Shown: positions 36,601-50,201 of the stretch, in pieces | How positions within the stretch are numbered: position 1 is the first letter of the stretch | How the letters are laid out: each line of letters begins with the position of its first letter | Assembly (NCBI RefSeq): GCF_018139145.2 | Contig: NC_059473.1 | Coordinates: 3,667,503 to 3,731,502, forward strand | Reading direction: 5' to 3' | Origin: Gymnogyps californianus | Lineage: Eukaryota > Chordata > Aves > Accipitriformes > Cathartidae | DNA: 64,000 nucleotides | The notes under the pieces: generated by a model | What the model was told of the DNA's origin: nothing | The model's database searches: none | What the model saw: only the letters and a program-made list of their open reading frames with translations | Translations under genes and position numbers: made by a program

Positions 36601-37540
36601 TGCAGGTAAAGGGATAAGTAACTCACTAGCCAAAAAAAAAAGAAAAAGTAGCAAATAGGGTCATCATCCCATTCATTTCATAAAAGTAGTGTGGTGTTGG
36701 AGAGAGCTCATTAGCCTTTTTGTTCTGCATTATCACCATCATTTATCAGCAGCTGTATCACATGTCACAGCTACTATCCTTTCTGGCATCCAGTGTGGGA
36801 CCAAAGGACTCCCAGAGAATGCTGAGTTTCGACGCCAGGGTTGTGCCACGTGATGCACTAGGCACTGTATTAATTGTGGCAGATAGAATTTTTTCCAATA
36901 TACTCCTAAAGGGACACTCAATAAAGCAATGCAGTGTGATTTACCGACTCAAAGGAGCATGGACAAATAAAACCACATCATGGGCCTGTCCTTCTTTCCC
37001 CTAAGCCTTCATTAGTTTGTTAGCACTTAAAGTATTGCAAGTTGCTTGAAAACAAAACAAACAAACCCAAATCCACAAGTGAAAAAAACCCCAAACATTA
37101 GGCTACTCAGTCCACACAAACGTGCCGGCTGCTTTCAGTGAAACACTTCATTTTAGTTGTCTCAAGTGATGGTGGCCTGTTAAATCTTTAAAGAAGTCTG
37201 CTGCTGCTTTAAGCTGTGACTCTCTGATTACTTTTGTGCACACATAAACGATTCTCCACTGCAAAGCAGAGTTTGGGGAGTAGTTTTAGAAATCAGCTAG
37301 GAGCTCCTCCATGAACCTAGTCCTTTAATTATCAGGTGATAATTGTCCATGTCTTGCATCAATGCAGAAATATGTGGGAAGGGAGAAAACTGCAGCCTTG
37401 TCAAGCAGCTGAAGTTGCAGTTAGCAGTTCAAGCCAGCACTTTAAGAAAATATCTCACGTGTAAAAGTGGCGCACATCCACTGTCCCATCTAAGAGAAGG
37501 GGAGACACTGTGTTTAAGTATTTTGAGCATCAGAGCAGGA
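33680..37540. other. Unique non-coding sequence with a GC-rich patch
   Basis: 35460-35880 is GC-richer and C/T-biased on the plus strand, giving overlapping Ser/Pro/Leu-rich frames with no domain. A donor-like ccag|gtaaga lies at about 35248. The octamer ATTTGCAT is at 34181-34188. No gene was recognised. Confidence 0.55.
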
Positions 37541-37544
37541 CGTG

Positions 37545-37722
37545 CAGAGGCTGATCCTGACCCTCTAGACTTGGGCAAGTCAGTTAACCCTGTGACTCAA
37601 CTGCTGGGAGCAACAGCATTTGCTTACCCCCCGGGCAGATTGTGAGGATTAATTAATATTTGCAAAGTGCTTTGAAGATGAAAAGTAGCATGTTAAGTAC
37701 TATAAAGTATTATTAATAGTGA
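37545..37722 (+). repeat. MIR-type SINE, well preserved core and tail
   Basis: cttgggcaagtcagttaacc (37569-37588) is the conserved MIR core. Downstream come ttgtgaggattaattaatat, tgcaaagtgctttgaagatg and a tail of actataaagtattattaata. The order and spacing match a full 3' half of a MIR element on the plus strand. It explains the surrounding 100-codon open frame, which is not a gene. Confidence 0.85.
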
Positions 37723-37724
37723 TA

Positions 37725-40700
37725 ACAAACTGATAATTTTGGAGTACATGAGTCTTTTCTTAACCTTTTCTAGCAAGACCTTTCATTGCAAACAACTGAA
37801 CAAGTAACACCACTACAGCCAGAGTGCCTGATCCCCTGTTTTCCAAAGCACTGCGGTTATGCAGATTGAGCAAGGCACTAAGTAAGTACAAAACACATTC
37901 CATTTCACCTTTAAACTAAGCTATGCGATGTTTTAAAACATGGTGTGACACAGTGTACTTTTAATGTACAGAGCTAATATGCCTGGGATGATTCTAACAG
38001 TTAAATGTGTTAGAGTGGAGCAAAACAGCTTTGGAAAGATTCTGGCCCTTTGGGTTTGGAGCAAGTGCTTTGCTCTCCATCGGCTCTGAATGCATCCCCA
38101 AATTTTCTGCATTTCCCATGTGCCATGTTGATGGCTGCTAGCAGCAGCTTCCCGCTTGCCTGCTCCTGCTTTGCTTGCCCGGCCATGCCACAGTGGCTTG
38201 CGTGGTCACGCACCACACAAACGCTTGCTGTAAGAGGTTCACCAAACTTTGAGCCTCTTGTTGAAGTGTATGTTGTCTGCACTGAACAGGGAGAAGTGCT
38301 TTGATTCTTGGCAATCTCCCTCTGTGTGCAGCCACATGGGGGAAGGTCGAGGGCAAGAAGTAGTGATGTGTAGAGTATAGGACTGGATGTTGCCAGAAAT
38401 GGCTCCTACTGTTACCCATTTGGATTTTATGCCAAGAAAATCAGGCGCTGGTGTCAGCCGCAGTCAAGAGGAAGTCTGTCAACATATTTAATTTGAAACA
38501 AGAAACAGTTTCAGGCTTGTATGGCCCAGGTCTTTAAGGCCAGTTTTCTGGCATTATGAAAAATGTTTTTCCTCTGAAAACTTTGAGATCTAAGAATTTT
38601 GTCTGGAGTGTAAACAGTAGGACTCTCATGAAGAGTAAAATTTATTTCTTAGCTTGATAGGGTCAAGTAACTCTAACTGGGATTAGCTAATGTTTCACAG
38701 AACCTCATGTTTTTTGTGGCTAGGGAATCCCTTGAGGAAGGAAGATATCCACGTTTGATGAAAAGCTCCTAATAAAATTAGATACTGCTTCTGAACTTAT
38801 CAAAGGAAAATGGAAAGTAATGAAAATTAAAAGTGCAGCTCTGGAATCTTGCAAAATCCTGACAAGATAGCGATCTGGAATTCACTGTCTGTGATTTTTT
38901 CCCTTTTTCTGCCCCACCTCCCCATGTACACACAATCCTGCACACACAACCCCTGCTTCTTTCTCTAGTCAGATGACCTTAGTTATTTCTCTCTCATTTT
39001 CACTCTCAGCAGCCCCACCTCTAAACCCTTCACCAAAACCAAAAAAAGAAACAAAAAAGAACAGCAATCAGGCAGAGGTAACTTGCCAAATCCCAAACTT
39101 TCTCTGATGAGTTGTTGCTGAAGACAGGAATCACCAGCAAAACAAAGGATAAGCTCCAAGATATCAAATAAAGCTGTCCTATTCCCTTAATCTCTTTCCG
39201 AATTATTAAGTGAAGACCTGGGATATTTCCAAAAAAGCAGGACTTCTTTTGTGAAAGGGAAAAGGCTTGTGGCTTTGACGATTTGTTTGTGGTCAGAAAG
39301 CAAACTTAGCGGCCAGTGTTCTTCATGACTTTTACACGAGCAAAATAGGAGATAGTAAAAGGAAAGTAGAAATAAGAAAGGATGTGTCAAAGAAGGGGAA
39401 AGCACTTTCATCACTGCTAAAATATATATATTTTTAACTGTTTGCCTCTCTCTTTGTGAGCAACTAAACTTTTCACTCTATGAAAGACTGGAAATAGGAA
39501 AGATTTTCTGATTGTTTGTACTGTGTCCATTTTCTGTGTTCCTGGACTATTCTTTCTTTGTGCAACCTTTATCAGGAAACTGGCTTGCCAGAGACACCAA
39601 AAGAAATACTTTGCACTATCCTTTTCTTTTTTATGGGGCTGTCCCAAGATAACCTCTACCATACTTGATATTGGTTTCTAAAAGCAAACTGGCTAGTTGA
39701 ACAAATGGGGAGGAATACATAATGACAAAATACAAATGAGAGTAGTGATTTTATTATTGTCTGGTGTACAACAGCAATATAAAATCTAGCTGTCCAAAAT
39801 TTGGAATTTGATCACTCTTTTTGGTTCATTGCAGATGCACCCTGATACCTGAAGCACTAGCAAGGACACTACTCAGGTTTTCTTTTTTCTTTCCCCCCTC
39901 CTTTTTTTCCCCAGGTTGCTTTAATCTGTAATATCAGCAGTAATCACTGTGGTATTGTTGCCTAGGCATTCTTGAAGAGTCAGAAGTGGACTGTAATTGA
40001 AGAGTTCATTACCAAGATCAGTTGGCTCCTTGATTACAGTGGCAAGGTGAAATATATATCCTCACCAAAAAGCAACTGCTAAACCTTTAGAGAAGTCACC
40101 CACTTTTCACTCTTTTTCATTAGGACCCCGACAAGCTTGTCAGCAAAATTAAAGGTATGTCATTCACATCGTGCATGCATTGCAAAGGACTATAAACCTG
40201 CCAACCTCTTTGATGAAATAAAAGGGTTTTATTTATGATTCATGTAGGAATATGAGGTTATTTTTATTCTGTCAGTACACTAATAATCAGACAAGAGCTC
40301 AGGAAATGAGAAGGCAAACTGACAGGGAAGGTTCTGATAAAGGGGAACCCTCTAGGGTATTTTGCCCCCTTTGTAATCTCTTCCTTTTTAGTGCGAGGTT
40401 ATAAGCATGGCATAGCATGATCTTGCAACTAGCTTGGCTCACAGGAACAAAGAGAGTAACTACCTAGCAGGACTTGAGGTATAATTCCACAAGAAAAAGA
40501 AAATACTTCCACCGGAGAGGTCTGCATTGCTGCAGTGATGTGAACAGGAACTTCCAATCTGGTCTTCCAAGAGCACAGTGAGTTGTAAAGATACCCTTCT
40601 TTTCTACTTGCTTTCCTACTGGGCAACATAAGCAATCTTAACAACAAAAAGAGAGGCTACAAACCTTATACAGAGCCATTGCAAATTTGTTACCTATTTG

Positions 40701-41975
40701 TTTTATATTAATTTTTACACGACCCAAAGCGGGGCATTTTTCCAAGCGCTCCCAGTCTAGCTCAACGTGAGATACAGCAGCACAGTAAAGGGAGGATGGG
40801 GAAGTAGCTCCCTTCACAGTCCCTGGTCAATATTTATGCTAGCAGAGTAGCTAGGTAGCAGGCTACATTTCAAAATGTGTCTTCCCCTAGATATTTCAAA
40901 TGTCTTGGCAGTTTGAAGCTGCTTTAGTTCTGTCCCAGCTCCGCAAAGCTTCTGGAAGTGCATTTTGTGCTTCTTGGTGTAAGCTGTCATTCATACCACA
41001 AGCATAACCGTGATTACAGAAACACTCCTTGTGAGTAAAAAGGTATCACTGTATTAGCTGGCTGGCCTTAAGTATGGTAGTTTGCTGAACAGTGGTGTGC
41101 TGGCAGGAAAACACAGCCTAGCAAAATATATGCAGGATGAAGTGAAACAAAGTTCACTGGAGGAAGGAAAATAATACTAATCCTTCATTCAATAAGCAGT
41201 GAGTTAAGTACATTTTGCGTGTTGAAGAAATGTAAAAGCAAAGGGAAGAAAGCACACATATAAAGGTGGTGTGACTACCTTCCTCTCTAAAGACAACATA
41301 TGGGGCGTTTAGGTATTGATAATACCAGGAGTTATACCCAAGCTGCTAATACAAAATGCAGCCCCTGGCTTAAGGTTTCACCGAGTTTCAGGGTGTTTGA
41401 AGTCCCTCTAACCAGAGAATCCCCTTAAAGTGAGGGATGATACTAACATTTTCATGGGTTGTTTAAATCGTTGAATAGACCTGCAGAGGATAATAACCAG
41501 TGTTTGAGATGGGATTGTATTCATTCTTCAGCACTGCGATCTCTGCGATAGTGTTCCATATTCAGATTTGCACCTCACAGAGGTTTGAGAAGTTTGGATT
41601 TGTTTACATGGGGCTGGCTCTGTAAAGATGAGTCATGATCCAGGTATCAGAGATGCACGGAGCAGATATAGTCTGGTTGTTGGACTTAAAGCTAGTCTCT
41701 GTGATCGTTTCGGGATACTCCAGAGTGACACCTTGTTGCTTGTCCTATACCATCCTACTGATGCTAAGATTAGGGGTAATTCATAAGGCATGTGTTCCTT
41801 TTAATGGAAAACATAAATCAGAGGGCCTCAGATAAATATAGAGACTGATTGCACTGCTGCCTACAATGTTTTACCTGTTCCTTTTCTTAGCCTCACGGTG
41901 CTTTCTGGGGAGTCACTTGCTTTCTTTTCCCATGGATAGACGTGGAATCAGCCTTTCTTCTTGTTAGTGTGGGGT
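37725..41975. other. Unique non-coding sequence, no gene seen
   Basis: Contains a very strong polypyrimidine-plus-cag acceptor-like stretch at 39877-39914, but all three frames after it stop within about 17 codons. The 38010-38420 region has overlapping frames on both strands with no domain. Nothing else was recognised. Confidence 0.55.
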
Positions 41976-41979
41976 GTGT

Positions 41980-42004
41980 GTTTGTTTGTTTGTTTGTTTG
42001 TTTT
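41980..42004 (+). repeat. (TTTG)n microsatellite
   Basis: Six perfect TTTG units followed by ttttcag. Such tetranucleotide runs are common and often length-variable. Confidence 0.9.
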
Positions 42005-42009
42005 CAGGC

Positions 42010-45000
42010 AGCTACAGCAAAAGGATTTATAACAATTTGAAACTCTTGATGGCAAAATGCTGCCATTAGCAAAGGAGCTTCAGGACAGAGGCAGTACTTG
42101 AAAGTATTTTCAGTGCCTTCTTGAAAATTGGTTAGATGTCAGGGGCTGAAAGCAGCAGGATCCTGCTGTTTGCAGAACTCTTGGTGCTCGTCCTTTCTGA
42201 AAAGCTAGCCAACTGGCAAGAGTTGACTGGGTTTTTGACTACTGTGTAATGTTGGAAGGACGCAGAGTAGCCTCAAGGTGTTGCTGTCCCTTTAAAAACC
42301 TCCTTTCTTCTGTTGACTCAGTGATTTACAATAAAGCATAATTTCATTTCTCTCAGCTAATTAGAAACTGCTCCCTTCCAAACTCTTGATCTTTTCACAC
42401 AGCCAAAGGCATCGCTAGCAAATCAGACCCAAGATTTAGGAGGTTGCGATACTGCACCGCTATTCCCATAGCAGCCGAGTACTTCTCCTTGTACCTCTCA
42501 AGCCTGCCATTGTGCTGGAAAGTAGAGCAGGTAACTACTTCATCAGTCCGAGATTTCATTCTCGTGCAGCACGGAGGTTCATTATACTTACTTTATCAGC
42601 AGTAAGGTTTACTGCCGAATCCATGAGAGATATTCATGTGAAACATGAGCAGAGAGAGAGGCATTGCATCTTTTCATTAATAAGCCCTCTTCTGGGATCC
42701 GGCATTAGTGAGATTCAGCGGATCATAGAGCACAGGGGTATCATTTTTACATGATTACTCTAAATTCTTAAACCAGAGGCTTAAGAGAGAGGCTTCTCAC
42801 AAAGGCAGCTGTGGGAATTGTTAAATGATTGGCACAGCACTCACGATGGGCTGAACCACTCTGGGTACCTCCAGTCATGGGGGGTACCAGCAGGCATTTT
42901 ATTACCTGCCATTGAGGGAAAAGTGGAAAAGAGAGAGTGTATCAGACCAAGGAAGATGTGCTAACCCTGTGAAATACCTCTGTAGTTCTGTCTCTCCTCC
43001 TGAACAAAACTCTTGCCATAATAATGATGCAGGGCTTCATCACACCTCACAGGCTAAACTATTCTCTTCCCTTACCATATCTTCATGTCTAGGCTTATTT
43101 TTAACCTTTCTGATCCTACCTTCATTAGTATGGCTGCTAAAATAATACCCTTGCAACCTCCACCCCCAAATAATTGATTTTTGAGTGAGCAGAGGGTCAT
43201 TTAATTCCACCAAACATGATACTTTTTGAGATACATTGTCTACACATGAGAAACTTTGGGTGGCTCAGAGCATTGGTACACAACTAGTAAATCTTTTCTA
43301 GATTGTGAGGTTGATGACATTAACAACAGAGAAAGGTATCTGTGGATTCTGGAGACCTACATTGTCTTCTTGATGTCACTACGTGTTTATTCTGTGATTT
43401 CATGCAATTCCATCCAAAAATATTGCCTTGCACTCCCTCTGTCCTAGCTGTTCAGTCCTGTCCTGCCAGGCTGTGTGCAAACCAAAATCAGGAAGTTGAT
43501 GTGGCTGAAATAAAAACTGGGTTTTTTTCTCCCTGGATTAGTTTTCAGATGGGTAAGTTCCTCAATCAGTTCCAAAATACAGATGCACAAATGCTTATCC
43601 CAGCGTGAGAAAAGGGACCCCATAGGGACCGAAGGGACTGGACTGCTGCTCTCATTGACAGCCAAAAGTGTTGGCTGAGCTGTGGCTTCCAGTCCCCATT
43701 GAGGAGTTGGAGATAATAGTAATTCCTTATTTCTTTACTTCTTATGTTAAGGAAAACATTGTCAACATTTGCCACATATGTTTGCATTTGTCCATAGAGC
43801 TAGATCACAGAGCAGGCGTTCAATCTATGCAAACTGTGCACCGCTTGGGTAGGTGGATGTGCAAGAAACAAAACGCTCATTTCACCAAGAAGCACTTTCA
43901 GTGGGATGAACTTGAGAATCAATATAGTGAGTGAAAAGCGTGATGCTGAACTGCAAACCACGACCTGTCTGTGAAGCCTTTGGTGTTCTCTTCCTGAATC
44001 TATACCTGCCCTAAAGCAATTGCTCTGATAGGCAACAACTGCCCGAATCTTCTCAAGGTATCGTTAATTCTGAAATACAAAGGTGACCACTGCTCCATTT
44101 ACATTTCTTTGGTGAGTGTTAGCAGGAAAATCCTTCCTGAACTATTTCCTCAACATGTTGAAGTCCAGTTGCAAAAACCTCCAGCTTCCCAGTCAGCCTG
44201 ATCCTGATTGCTAATAGCTGGAGCTTGTTTTAAGCTCTGAAGTTTAAAAGACAGAAGAGAGGGGAAGAAGGAGAAGGAGGAGGAGGAGGTGAAGGAAAAG
44301 AAGACCATAACAGGCCTATGAAACCAAGAAGCCATATTGGAGATTTCTGAGTTATCCTGCCATAAACTACTTTGAGCCTTGGTGTAAATCCATCAATTTT
44401 CAGGTTTTTAGTTACAAGGGATTTTAGGCAGAGATGTTCCTCTTTGAGAAGACTTCTTTCAGTCTAGCGCTTTCTACAAGTCCGAAAAGAAAAAGAAAAA
44501 CAAGAACCAAGAAGGCGAGGCCATGTGGGGGGCTGAATAATCCAGATCAAACAGCAAAGAACACCCGATTAGAAGCCAACACATTTCTCTTTTCAGTATC
44601 TCTGAAATTGTTTGGCAGACTTAATTAGAAGCAGGTGCAAGCTATAATATTTATTGCAACAATGCATCATTTTTGTCTGTTTCCAAGGTCATCGTTCTAG
44701 CCAATAGGAAGCCAGCAACCCACAGGGAGTATAACTTAGTCTATATGGGTAAAACGTGAATTACTTAACCCTTTATCTAATGGAATGAAATACAACATTG
44801 CACAAAGCGCAAAGCTAACAAAATAGAAAATCCTGTGAGAAATCTTTCATGATAACAGGTTCCAGTGAAGTAAGTGACATCACCAGCTGAGCTAATAGCC
44901 AGCCTTAGGTAAAATGGAGTAGGTACAGATAAGGAATGAGAAAAACACATTTTTTTTTACTACTTCTCTTTCAAAGGCCTGGGTTTATGTAGAATTTGCT

Positions 45001-46480
45001 GCAGTAGGAGGCCATGATTGCATGTTATCTAGCACCTACTGTACAGTTGGGTCTCATATGCTGCGTTCAGCTAAGCTTTAGCAATATATTTCTTTGGCTA
45101 CGTCTGTCTCCAGAGGAATCAGGCTGCAGATGCACCTGTACAGAGGCACCTAGACACTGCCTTTTTGAACTGCCAGTTGAGCGTGCCAGGGTTTTCAAGT
45201 GAGGGAAGCCCGAGAGAGGAAGTTGTTGATCCTTCCTGCCTTTTAAGACAGCAAATTTAGAGACAAGGTCCATGTGCTTCTCTCTGTCTGAGGGTAAGTG
45301 TCCCAAACATGATTTCACCTGGTCCCACAGTGATTCTGTTGGTTAACAGTGACAGTGCCCTTGGTTAAAAAAAAAACCAACGTTTTCAAAGCTGGCACTT
45401 AATTCCCCCTTGTGAGTTTTTCTCATAATCTTTGCATGACTTCTTTGTGCTTTTGTGGTCATTTGCGAGCGAGGATCTTCTTTTAAATTCTATTTTATTC
45501 CTTTTAAATGTGACAAATATAAATACGGAAACAAAGCCGCATATGTTAATAATAGAGATGTGTGAAATTGTGGGATTTTTGCCTTTTTGCAAAAGCCGCA
45601 AGAAGTTGCCAATATTTCTGCAGACGGAAACTATTTTTTCCACCTTCAAATCATCACACAGCATAAAATCTGTGGATATTTGTGTATCTCTGGATAGATG
45701 CTAAAGGTAACAAGGAAATACAGACTGTCTCTTGAGAATTTACACACCCTGGGTCCTAGCTTGTTCTTTTGGCACCCACAACTCCCTGAAAGGCACCTCA
45801 GCATCTGGTCATCACCGTTGCCCGGATTAACTGTCCTATGTCTGCAATCAGTTACTAATGTTCTGTGTGATCTCAGAAACCATTCTTAAGAGAGTATCAT
45901 CTGTCCATTAAATTCAGAGGTAAAATAATCCAAGCACATGATATTGACGGATTTGGGATTAAATTCTGAGTGAACGTTTAGTGAGAGACAGATCCTGCAG
46001 TCATTTTTAGAGAGCTCAACAGAACAAAAGATTATGTTTAGAGAGGACCCCTCCTCCCCAACACCCCAAGCAATGTCCCAGCACTAAATTCTTGAGAAAT
46101 TCAGACCTGGTTGGAAATTTTGCAGCTCAGCATCCTTGCTAATTTGTTCCCTTTAGCGAGTTTAATATCCCACACTTTTTAACTGAGCCTGGCTCATGGC
46201 TTGCAAATCCTTTTAGCAGTGGGCTGGTGAGTTTGTACGTCATCCTGTGCATCACAGGTTTGCTTAGATAATCTGTTTCTTGAAGTATTTGTAAAATCCC
46301 CTCACTGTAATTTTTCCCTCCTCTGTCTCTCCTCCTTCCCAAAAGCAGAGGGCTCATCCAGGGCTAGCTCTGAACCTGGGAATCTGTCACGTTGTTATAG
46401 CCGAGGCTCTTGCCAACGTGTCACAGGTGTGCACAATGAGAAGCACAAGGAAAAAAGGGAGATTGTAATTGTCCAAAGCC
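42010..46480. other. Unique non-coding sequence, no gene seen
   Basis: 42505-42745 is free of simple repeats and contains six CpGs plus a ttcattaataag core. It may be a conserved element. Elsewhere there are only short frames. The 43342-43450 segment recalls a MIR core but is too degraded to call. Confidence 0.5.
44253..44304 (+). repeat. Purine (GA/GGA) tract
   Basis: About 50 bases of almost pure A/G including four ggaggaggagg-type units. Homopurine mirror-like tracts of this kind can form triplex DNA. Confidence 0.85.
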
Positions 46481-46484
46481 TGCT

Positions 46485-46504
46485 AGGATGGCAGCTGCCA
46501 TCCT
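46485..46504. promoter_or_regulatory. Perfect 20-bp palindrome centred on an E-box
   Basis: AGGATGGCAGCTGCCATCCT is identical to its own reverse complement. The centre is the CAGCTG E-box bound by class II/myogenic bHLH dimers. The symmetric flanks would suit a homodimeric factor. There is no evidence of binding beyond the sequence. Confidence 0.5.
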
Positions 46505-46509
46505 GCGGA

Positions 46510-49500
46510 GCACCTCTGGCGCCAGGGAGCCAGTAAAATTTGGGGAGGGCAGAGGAGAGCCTCCCTGCACTTGTAAAGGTATTTCAAGCCAGTATTTACG
46601 CAGTCCTTCAGAAGGTGCCCAACATGAGTAAATGTGCGGGGACGTGAACGAGCAAGCAAGGCTTCTGCGAGGGAGCTGAGCAACACGTAAAAGTAACAAG
46701 TACACTTGGGACTTCTGGAAACACACTGAGGACACTTGGAAAAAGGGGATGGTGATTCTGGTAGGCTCTGCTCAGTCGAGCTGTTTTGCTTTGTGTCCTG
46801 AGTGCTAAGCCATACTTGAATTGTATTTTACTGGGAATCAGGCAGCTCGAGTTACAGGTGAATGGCTGGGTTAGCTGCTTCAGTCTTGGGTCATTTCTGC
46901 ATTGTACTTAACTGAATAATACCTTCCCTTTCTTCTTTTTTTTTTTCTCATTGATCAAGCTGCTTTTGAGAAAAGTGATACTTTGCATATCTGGCTAAGT
47001 GCTGTTAACAGCCTCTGCCTGCGGTTTGTTAAAATTAAAAAAAAAAGGAAAAGAAAAAAAAAGAAGTGTGATCTTGCTGGAGAAGTAATTTGCTTCTCTC
47101 CAACCAATGATGGCTTGCACTTTATGCAAATTGGTATCTAGGGACAACAAATCCCATTTAATACATATGCATAGTTCATAAAAAAAACGACGTGAGAGAA
47201 AGAGAAAAAAGATAAAGCAACGAGTCAGCAAAAGAACAGGTTCCGAGGAAATTTATTGTCCCAAATTGGACATTTGTAACAGATGATGTGAACAAGTGTT
47301 AACTTTGTTTTCAGCAGCTCTTCACATACATTCACTAGACATCACACAGATTATGTTTTAAGGATCTGAACTGTAATAAAAAAAAGTGTCTGTGGGCTTT
47401 GGAGTGTTGTGTTCCATATGGTTGGGGAAGTGCGGAGTTATTGCGACAAGCATCTTGTGAAGCTCATTACGCACGGCGGTGTTAGATGCGAATTGCTGCG
47501 CATCGCTATAGGGTACGTACATGACATCCCACAGTCAGCAGATAGCAACTGGAAATGAAAGATATGAAGGCACAGAGTACAGCTTCAGGGAACATGTTAG
47601 ACAAAACATCTGCTGGTATCAGAAAGCTGCATTATCAGATCATTGTGGCCATGAATTTTTTATAAAGACATTTTTTTTTTTAAAGCTGCAACTTTGAAAG
47701 TGACATTTTGCGAGAAAGTTTTTGATTGAAGTGTGATGTCAGGAGAAAGGCCAGTCTAGTTTATTATCTGTGTAAGAGCCAATATTGGCAGCCTGAATCA
47801 ACTCCTTTCTCTGAGCAGTTGAGTTGGCCATTCACGTACTACAAGTGCTTTTTCCCATCTGATCTTGACGGCTGATAAAACCTCGACCCAGATTACAGGT
47901 TGTAGCTTTAGTACCAAGCTCCTCAGCAAGGAGTTTTCAAAGTTTTGTTCCTGAGGGCTACTTAATGACGTGACTGGGGGGCTACTGAACAAAATTCACC
48001 CAAAATGTAGAACCCTTCTGTTTGGAAGATGGAACGCAACATGCTTCACATGTGCAAAGCACAGAGAGGAGAGCTCAGCATCCTCACCTAATTCCCCCTC
48101 GAGTGGGACCTGCACAGCTGCTGGGTACCTTGTCACCACTGTAATGCTGATGATTGGCTGCTCTGTCAAGGACGGCTACAATTCAAAAGGCCATCACATG
48201 TTGCTTACAAAAGCTTCTCAGGCGCATGGGTTGTACTTTGGGAGCATTGCTGTAAGCTATGGGCATCTCAGTGCTTAGAGGGGCCTCCTGCCTACTTAAC
48301 ATTCCTGACATTTATAAGGGCAGTGAGAAGGCATGAAATGTATGTGCCTATTGTAACTATTTACATTAAAACAGACAGGCATTTTCCAGTCTCTCACTTC
48401 TCCTGCCCCAGCTATGAGTTTTCCTTCATGTCAATTGTGTTAGAGGGTAGGGCGACCTCCCTCTCTGCAGTAACAGGTACCAATGAAAAACCTGTCTCTT
48501 GTTGATCTGCAGATGGTCTCTCCAGTCAACTGCCTCAAAACTGTGCATCCAAAAGTGAGCAAACTGATTTCCTATGCTGATTCACAAGTGGTCGCCTCAA
48601 AGAGAAGACGAAAATTTCCCTGATTTTTTGGCCTTCTTCCTAAGCCTTCTCCCTGTGTGGTTGTAAGGGAGGGTGGAAGAATGGAGGGACATGTCCAAAA
48701 GCATCATGACTCATGAAAGGATTTAGTTGTCAGCAGCAATTTTTTCTGTAATGCCATTCATTAATGTAATGGGGGCTGCAGAGAAAGCCAGAGGCGATTC
48801 GCACTCCGTCACTGATACTTGGGGAGCCTGAAAGTAAGCGAGGGATTTTGCTGGCCTGACCTGTTGCTGAACGAGGCAATCGTCATGTGAGGGATATAGC
48901 TGCTGAGAGCAGCTGCCGAGAGAAACGACGCTCCCTGAGATGACAGCCCACGTAGGCCATGGCTGTAACATCATTTTCCCAACTGCTACCTTTGAGTAGC
49001 ATTTAAAAACAGCAGGCCTGGCATATAGGACTTGCAGATCAAGGTTTGGCTGTGTCGCTTACCTAGACAGGAGCTGCATCAGGAAGGTAATTCAGTGTCC
49101 TCACCATCGTATAAAAATAACCCTAATGGGTTTTCGTGATTGCTTCCTTGGGATGAGATTTTTAGAAAATACTTAAAGATAAATTTAATGAAAACAGAAG
49201 CAGACCAAAGCTGAGTAGTTTTTTTTAAATCCTGTTTAATTAGAGTTTGGAGGTTTATTATGAGTGAAAATTTTGATTTTAAACTTGCTCATATTTGTGG
49301 AAAGAAAAAGCTGAATATGGATCTGCATTTCTCAGGGGGCCTCTCCACTGGACTTGCTCACATCTGTGCATCCAGACCTGAAGCTCCCAAACCCTGGGTT
49401 GCTCTGGTTTGGAGGGGGACAAGAAGGAGATCTGGCCTTATCTGAATACCGATCATCAAGGACATAGTTATAGTTACGAAAATGTGAATCAGAGGCTGCT

Positions 49501-50195
49501 ACATTTTTTATGTTCTTCTTTAAAAGAGTGCAAAGCTCTTTTATCTGAAGCTCAATGTTCCTTTATTGGCTGGACACCCACACCTCCGGGGAGCCCGAGA
49601 AACAGCCTCTGCTGGGCTCGGGCACTGCTTAACTGGGAACTTGCCTGGGCAAGCTCAGCTCTCCAGACCGGAGAATTTTTCCTGTGAACCAGTGTCCCAG
49701 CATCCTGGTAGGAAACATTGTGTATTTGGAGTTAGGAGGCTGGCTGTACAGTCCCTTAAAATGAGACATCAACCAAATTTCTTCTTAACTGTTGTCGTCG
49801 TATGCAATGACCCAACACTGAGGAAAAATGAGTCCTGCAGTCAGTCCTGTCCGTGCAACTGTGTGTACAAAGCAAGCGGAAACATTTAACTACCTCTTTT
49901 GGACATGCAGTCAGATACTGTTTTATCTGCAAGCCAATATATCAACGTATACTAATTGGTCTGTGCTATTGCAGTAACTATGGTTTTAATTGCAGAGGCT
50001 GAAATGTGAGCATATAGTCCATCCCCTCCCTTTTTTTCACCTTAGCTTCTAGTTTGGGTTTACACTATGCTTTGAAAGATTTCCTCGGCTATTCTTCAAC
50101 TTTTCTCTGTCTGTGTGTGCTCTCCCTGGTAGCAAAAATATTTCTGAATAGGTGAGTATTTCAGTGGTGGAATAGATATGATTTTGTATAGGACA
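46510..50195. other. Unique non-coding sequence, no gene seen
   Basis: A-rich run at 47033-47065, octamer ATGCAAAT at 47124-47131, the CpG-dense block at 47425-47520 (listed separately), and otherwise ordinary sequence. The 102-codon frame at 47970-48278 has no recognisable domain. Confidence 0.55.
47425..47520. promoter_or_regulatory. CpG-dense block in CpG-poor DNA
   Basis: Nine CpGs within about 90 bases (from gcggag at 47431 to tacgta at 47515) although the G+C content is only moderate. Methylated vertebrate DNA usually loses CpGs, so retention suggests either hypomethylation or selection on the sequence. The adjacent 47090-47400 stretch has an octamer and several AT-rich motifs. It could be a conserved enhancer, but this is inference. 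Confidence 0.35.
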
Positions 50196-50201
50196 TGTCT
50201 C

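Noticed and set aside
36570..36605. U6 snRNA-like phrase tacagagaagat
   Set aside because: Only a 12-base match. The preceding and following U6 segments are absent.
43256..43450. Possible MIR core (tgtcactacgtgtttattctg)
   Set aside because: Similarity too weak and no ordered second block.
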